DNA from: an uncultured Prevotellaceae bacterium
Lineage (GTDB): Bacteria; Bacteroidota; Bacteroidia; Bacteroidales; Bacteroidaceae
NCBI GenBank assembly: GCA_902775075.1
Contig: CACYKX010000190.1
Location: forward strand, 1 to 6,783
Length of the DNA stretch: 6,783 nucleotides
Direction of reading: 5' to 3'
Shown: positions 6,416 through 6,783 of the stretch, one piece after another
Numbering within the stretch: the first letter of the stretch is position 1
How the letters are laid out: every line of letters begins with the position of its first letter
Notes under the pieces: model-generated
The model's database searches: none
Told to the model about the DNA's origin: nothing
The model's input: the letters and a program-made list of their open reading frames with translations, nothing else
Made by a program: the position numbers and the translations under genes

Positions 6416-6783
6416 TTACTTTTTTTTACGGTTTACCTGCATCTTTATTCTATTTGATTCATTAATAAGTTGTCTTGCTATACTATCTTTATATGATGCT
6501 ACCTCAACCATTTTATGGTGTTGATAGACAGAATCTTCATAAACATCAACTCTGGTTCTGAGCTTGTATATCACATGACAGAGCCAAGCTACCAATGAAA
6601 AGAAAAACTTTCTTTGATGTAGGCTCGAAGCGATGGGTTACAACCTTCATTTGAGGTGATTTGTTCATCACTTCAAGTTTGTCCTGCAATGCCTTTGAGG
6701 AAACATCATTCCCTTGTCTCATCTGCTTGACTGCATCAACCAAGAACTTGCTTCGCTGCTCATTTTTGCCAAGTTCAACCTTA
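6416..6783 (-). pseudogene. 3' part of an unidentified, probably membrane-anchored protein gene with a frameshift
   Basis: The frame is open from the right edge (KVELGKNEQRSKFLVDAVKQ) and continues through a charged, probably helical stretch (QMRQGNDVSSKALQDKLEVM), a basic segment (VVTHRFEPTSKK) and a hydrophobic segment VFLFIGSLALS typical of a membrane helix, then stops soon after at 6546-6548. Another frame carries on at the same point, from about 6571, with IYKLRTRVDVYEDSVYQHH, then KMVEVASYKDSIARQLINES, ending in NRKKK and TAA at 6416-6418. This tail is strongly protein-like, so I infer one ancestral gene with a +1 (or -2) shift near 6568-6578. No ATG suits the 6546 frame as a separate small gene; its only early start would be a TTG at 6743. 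I do not recognise the family. A helical inner-membrane accessory protein, perhaps from a mobile element, is a guess. The end lies 288 bp before the peptide gene, so it is probably not in the operon. Confidence 0.55.

Noticed and set aside
6546..6743. Stand-alone 65-residue small protein
   Set aside because: It needs a TTG start, and the frame continues open to the right edge, so this is the end of a larger gene.
1..6783. CRISPR array, tRNA, rRNA or insertion-sequence ends
   Set aside because: No regularly spaced repeats, clover-leaf or rRNA-like sequence, transposase frame or terminal inverted repeats with target duplication were seen.

Overview
The window looks like accessory DNA from a Bacteroidales bacterium, most plausibly Prevotella or a close relative. 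The evidence is a large outer-membrane beta-barrel protein of the Bacteroidetes type (N-terminal carboxypeptidase-regulatory-like domain plus TonB-plug-like domain), A-rich translation start regions without clear Shine-Dalgarno sequences, moderate to low GC, and a short double-glycine-leader peptide of the kind found in Bacteroidales peptide clusters. The genus is an inference. All recognisable genes lie on the minus strand, so the operon reads from right to left.

Layout from right to left. 6783-6416: the 3' part of an unidentified gene, probably membrane-anchored, whose last ~50 codons are displaced by a frameshift near 6575. 6415-6128: a non-coding stretch with small palindromes and a 22-codon frame that looks like an isolated signal peptide. 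6127-5927: a 66-residue precursor peptide with a 19-residue Gly-Gly leader and a Cys-Cys / Thr-Asn-rich core. 5891-5856: a perfect 12-bp inverted repeat (hairpin) between precursor and maturase. 5836-4478: a radical SAM/SPASM peptide maturase with a likely N-terminal precursor-recognition domain. 4476-2149: an outer-membrane beta-barrel protein starting 1 nt after the maturase stop. 2045-1 (running off the left edge): a C39-peptidase-containing ABC transporter.

The inferred system is a radical-SAM-modified ribosomal peptide (RiPP) operon. The leader binds the maturase, the radical SAM enzyme modifies the core, the C39 domain cuts after Gly-Gly during export across the inner membrane, and the beta-barrel protein probably acts at the outer membrane (release, uptake or self-protection; not decidable here).

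The most striking observation is that the transporter is broken twice, each time by an exact short tandem duplication: 20 bp at 931-971 and 4 bp at 398-406. Deleting one copy of each restores a continuous family-like protein (at least 673 residues, open at the left edge). The two insertions add up to 24 bp, so the final frame equals the first, but a stop at 864-866 still truncates the protein. This may be a recently inactivated transporter, a reversible slippage switch, or an assembly artefact. The precursor, maturase and outer-membrane protein remain intact.
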